A DNA stretch of 64,000 bases. It comes from Pseudomonas citri. Its GTDB lineage: Bacteria > Pseudomonadota > Gammaproteobacteria > Pseudomonadales > Pseudomonadaceae. The translations under genes and the position numbers were made by a program. Of this stretch, positions 61,560-64,000 are shown one piece after another (position 1 is the first letter of the stretch; every line of letters starts with the position of its first letter). The notes under the pieces are model-generated. The model did not search any database, was not told where the DNA came from, and saw nothing but the letters and a program-made list of their open reading frames with translations. The stretch covers positions 248,001-312,000 of the forward strand of contig NZ_JAODAB010000002.1 of the NCBI RefSeq assembly GCF_025336485.1, in the 5' to 3' direction.

Positions 61560-62630
61560 TTATTGGAACGAAGCGCTGTCAACGGCGTGATAGACATAGC
61601 GTCCACCGGTCATCCGCTTGATTTCTTCGAGGTAATTGGAATTCATCACAAATACGTGCGCCCCTTCGGGCAAGGTATCCATCGCCTCATCGGGTGAAGA
61701 AACGCGCACGCCACTCAACGGCAGGTACCGTCCTTGCTTGGCGGGATTGATGTCCACCACACAATCCACCGCCACACCGGCCCGTTGCAGGAACAGCGAA
61801 TAGATCACGCCTTTGGAGGACGCTCCCCAGATCGCCGAGCCTTGTCGAGGCGCGGCCTGGATAATCTGCACCGCGCGCCCCAGGCTTGCGGTGAACCCAT
61901 CGGGCAGTGCGAGCGCCGGTACCGGCTGCCCGGGCTCCAGGCGCAGCGTCGCCAGGTCGGCGACGATGTACAGGTACTGGCCACCAAACAGATGCCCGGC
62001 CTCGTGCACCGTGCCGAACATCCGACGCAAGTCATCGAGGCGAAAATAATTGACGTGTTCGTAGAACAGGTCGAACCAGGCACGATGTTCCAGGATCCAG
62101 TCCAGGCAAGGCACTTCGATGTAGATCTGCCCCCCTTGGTTGGCCGCTGCAATTTCGGCCAGGAATCCCACCGGGTCCTGGATATGCTCAAGCACGTGGC
62201 GCAGCACCACCGCATCAGCCGACAGGCCCAGGTCGCGAGTGAATGGCGCCTTGATCACATCGACACTGTCGCCCTCGTAGGCCGGATCGATGCCGGTAAC
62301 GGCATACCCCCGCCCCTTGAGCAGCTCCAGGAAATAGCCTTTGCCACAGCCGACTTCGATCAACTCCCGACCACTGAAATGCCGGGCAATGATGCCTTCC
62401 ACTTCCACCAGGTGCCGCTGGAACTGCCCCGAATGAGCCTGTTCGTTCTGGTAGTCGCTGTCGTAGCTGAGCTTTTCGGCATCGAATGCCTGGTTGAACA
62501 CCAGTCCGCTCACTTCGTCCTGGACCAACACCATATCGGCACTCGCCGAAGCCCTGGCTGATTGCTCATCGGCGAAGGTCCGGTTCTGCAAGACCGGAAG
62601 ACCGGTGGCCCGGTACAACTCACGCGTCAT
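61560..62630 (-). CDS. Class I SAM methyltransferase, C-methyltransferase type, lacking the zinc-site cysteines
   Basis: 356 residues. Central SAM domain (about 80-210) with LIEVGCGKGYFLELLKGRGY, VLRHVLEHIQDPVGFLAEIA and EHVNYFRLDDLRRMF. C-terminal domain (about 260-356) of the C-methyltransferase type, with GSAIWGASSKGVIYSLFLQR and INPAKQGRYLPLSGVRV. The N-terminal part (about 1-70) has the outline of the usual zinc-binding domain (LPVLQNRTFAD, GLVFNQAFD) but none of its Cys ligands. It overlaps the upstream epimerase gene by 11 bp. Sugar substrate unknown. Confidence 0.84.
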   Translation of the reverse strand: MTRELYRATGLPVLQNRTFADEQSARASASADMVLVQDEVSGLVFNQAFDAEKLSYDSDYQNEQAHSGQFQRHLVEVEGIIARHFSGRELIEVGCGKGYFLELLKGRGYAVTGIDPAYEGDSVDVIKAPFTRDLGLSADAVVLRHVLEHIQDPVGFLAEIAAANQGGQIYIEVPCLDWILEHRAWFDLFYEHVNYFRLDDLRRMFGTVHEAGHLFGGQYLYIVADLATLRLEPGQPVPALALPDGFTASLGRAVQIIQAAPRQGSAIWGASSKGVIYSLFLQRAGVAVDCVVDINPAKQGRYLPLSGVRVSSPDEAMDTLPEGAHVFVMNSNYLEEIKRMTGGRYVYHAVDSASFQ

Positions 62631-63477
62631 GTGCGGCTCCCAACAAGGTTTGCAAACGTTCGGCCACGCCCCAGAACGCCATGGGTTCGTGGGTCGGATA
62701 AGGGTAATGTCCCAGGTTCAGGCGAAGGCCCACGCCTCGCTCCCGCAGGCGCGCTTCAACCAGGGCACGCACGGATACCGGCTGACCGCTCGAACAATTC
62801 ACCACGCCGTTGAAGTCGCGCCGTCCCAGCAACTGCGCCAGGTAATCGGCTGCGGTTTCTATCGGCAAGTAATCGCGCAGTTGTTCGCCACCGGACATAT
62901 CGAACACCGGGGCCTGTGCATCGATCGCCCGGTCCAGTGCCGCCAACAGGCTGTTGGGGTTCTGGCCGGTGCCATGGAGGTAGAACAGGCGTGCCCACTG
63001 CAAGGTGAACGGATGCTCGCGTTGCAGCTGTTCGAGGAACAGGCGCAGGGTGTTCTTGGCCAATCCATAGGGGTTGGCCGGTTGCGGTGCTGTCTGCTCG
63101 TCGAGCGGCCCGTTCTGCAAGCCGTATTCGAAACAGGTGCCCGTGACCAGTACTTGGGAAACCCCCGCCGCGACCACCTGTTTGATAAACCGGTAGTCAG
63201 CCATCAGGTTGTGTTCGAAGTGAAACAGCGCCTGGTAATTCGGCAGCCCCGGCCACGCCAGGTGCACCAATGCATCCACACCTTCTGCCAGCGCGGCTAA
63301 GTCCAGATCATCGGCGTGAACATCGGCCGTCACGAACTCGACCCGGTCGAACCACGGCAATGCCCTGGCCGGCTCGATACGACGTGCAACAGCCCGGACC
63401 TGCCAGCCACGCGCCAGCAAGGCCTCGACCAGATGCTGGCCGACGAACCCGGTGGCGCCCGTCACCAAAACCTTCAT
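62620..63477 (-). CDS. NAD-dependent epimerase/dehydratase (extended SDR)
   Basis: 285 residues: NAD motif VTGATGFVGQHLVEALLARG (about 4-23), active-site region LVTGTCFEYG and catalytic Tyr/Lys in NPYGLAKNTLRLFLEQL. The RDYLPIETAADYLAQLLGR segment and nucleotide-sugar pocket are typical of NDP-sugar epimerases and reductases. It overlaps the previous gene (stop 63474) and the next methyltransferase gene, so all are translationally linked. It probably works on the same NDP-sugar as the flanking methyltransferases. Confidence 0.87.
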   Translation of the reverse strand: MKVLVTGATGFVGQHLVEALLARGWQVRAVARRIEPARALPWFDRVEFVTADVHADDLDLAALAEGVDALVHLAWPGLPNYQALFHFEHNLMADYRFIKQVVAAGVSQVLVTGTCFEYGLQNGPLDEQTAPQPANPYGLAKNTLRLFLEQLQREHPFTLQWARLFYLHGTGQNPNSLLAALDRAIDAQAPVFDMSGGEQLRDYLPIETAADYLAQLLGRRDFNGVVNCSSGQPVSVRALVEARLRERGVGLRLNLGHYPYPTHEPMAFWGVAERLQTLLGAAHDA

Positions 63478-64000
63478 AGCACGGTCAACTCAGGCACCGC
63501 GATGACGAAGCGCCCGTCCCATTGACGAACGACCGCCAACTGCTGGCTGACTTCACTCAGCAGGTTCCAGGGCAGAACCAGGACATAATCGGGCTTCTCT
63601 ACCGCGATGCGCTCAGGCGACACGATAGGAATCCGACTGCCCGGCAGGTACTTGCCCTGCTTGTGCGGATTGGCATCCGCTACCCAGGCCAGCAAATCCG
63701 GCTTGACCCCGGCGTAGTTGAGCAAGGTGTTGCCCTTGGCCGCCGCGCCATAACCCACCACTTGCTTGCCCTCGGCCTTGGCCTGCAAGAGAAAGCGCAA
63801 CAGACCGTGCTTGATGGCTTCTGCGGCCGGCGCGAGGGTGGCGTAGTACGCAGCGGTTTTCACGCCGGCTTGCAGCTCAGCCTGCAACTGCTGTTGCACG
63901 GCAGCCTGCACTGGGCGCCGAATGCCGTCGGCTCGCTGGACGAACACCCGCAACGAACCGCCATGGGTCGACAATTGACTGACATCGAACACTTCAAGCC
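63474..64000 (-). CDS. C-methyltransferase family protein, C-terminal part (5' end outside window)
   Basis: Open to the right edge; 175 codons visible. The sequence enters mid-protein (GLEVFDVSQLSTHGGSLRVF), the junction between SAM domain and C-terminal domain of NDP-sugar C-methyltransferases. The C-terminal domain follows with QVVGYGAAAKGNTLLNYAGV, VADANPHKQGKYLPGSRIPI and DYVLVLPWNLLSEV. An apparent GTG start at 63992 is internal, not the gene start. The C-terminal domain is a paralogue of that in the gene at 61560. Confidence 0.87.
   Translation of the reverse strand, partial: LEVFDVSQLSTHGGSLRVFVQRADGIRRPVQAAVQQQLQAELQAGVKTAAYYATLAPAAEAIKHGLLRFLLQAKAEGKQVVGYGAAAKGNTLLNYAGVKPDLLAWVADANPHKQGKYLPGSRIPIVSPERIAVEKPDYVLVLPWNLLSEVSQQLAVVRQWDGRFVIAVPELTVL

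Noticed and set aside
63474..63992. Complete 172-residue protein starting at the GTG at 63992
   Set aside because: The frame stays open to the window edge and the sequence begins inside the conserved region of a C-methyltransferase, so the gene is truncated by the window, not short.
1..64000. tRNA/rRNA genes, insertion sequences, prophage or integrase genes
   Set aside because: None recognised by eye; no transposase-like protein, tRNA-like cloverleaf or long direct repeats noticed. A tRNAscan or IS search would settle this.

Overview
The window reads as a stretch of chromosome from a polar-flagellated Pseudomonas of the P. fluorescens group. The reasons are the GC-rich coding sequence, the gene content and order (ccm operon, then parC/parP-motCD-che, fliA-fleN-flhF-flhA, fliK to flhB, hsbA-hsbR-hptB, fleQ-fleSR, fliC, then a flagellin glycosylation region), protein sequences that resemble P. 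aeruginosa orthologues from memory, and typical fluorescent-Pseudomonas REP palindromes between genes. Nearly every gene is on the minus strand, so transcription runs from high to low coordinates. Only two genes, 9137-11040, are on the plus strand. No search could be run; names rest on recognised motifs and gene order.

Layout. (1) 1-1222: the 5' part of an LTA-synthase-like membrane sulfatase. (2) 1550-8938: a complete cytochrome c maturation operon ccmABCDEFGHI, with a small lipoprotein gene at its end. (3) 9137-11040: a divergent pair, a FliK-like protein and a stand-alone FlhB C-terminal-domain protein. (4) 11224-20304: chemotaxis core (cheY, cheZ, cheA, cheB), the second stator motCD, the array-positioning pair parC/parP, cheW and a DUF2802 protein. 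(5) 20470-25645: fliA, fleN, flhF, flhA. (6) 25891-33274: flhB, fliR, Q, P, O, N, M, L, then fliK and hptB. (7) 33306-41216: hsbR, hsbA, fliJ, I, H, G, F, E. (8) 41368-49364: fleR, fleS, fleQ, fliT, fliS, fliD, flaG, fliC. (9) 49619-64000: flagellin glycosylation: an 89-residue unknown, a Maf glycosyltransferase, a ketoacyl-ACP synthase III, a full pseudaminic acid route (pseB, C, F, a fused pseG-H, I), a very large multi-domain glycosyltransferase, and a sugar-modification cassette (CmcI-family methyltransferase, C-methyltransferase-like protein, NAD epimerase, and a second C-methyltransferase cut by the window edge).

Regulation visible in the sequence. Sigma-54 (-24/-12) elements with GG-N10-G(C/T) spacing lie upstream of flhA, fliL, fliK, fliE, fleSR and fliD, each giving a predicted leader of about 40-52 nt. 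fliC has a strong sigma-28 promoter. This fits the FleQ to FleSR to FliA cascade whose regulators are all encoded here. Intrinsic terminators separate fleQ from fleSR, fliD from fliS, and the KAS III gene from maf.

Points most worth a second look: the triple-domain glycosyltransferase in which only the first GT-A domain keeps its DxD; the orphan FliK/FlhB-C pair; four tandem acidic motifs in the CheA linker; a fatty-acid-type condensing enzyme inside the glycosylation locus with a strong terminator ending only 23 nt before the maf start; and the methyltransferase/epimerase cassette at the right edge, whose sugar product is unknown.
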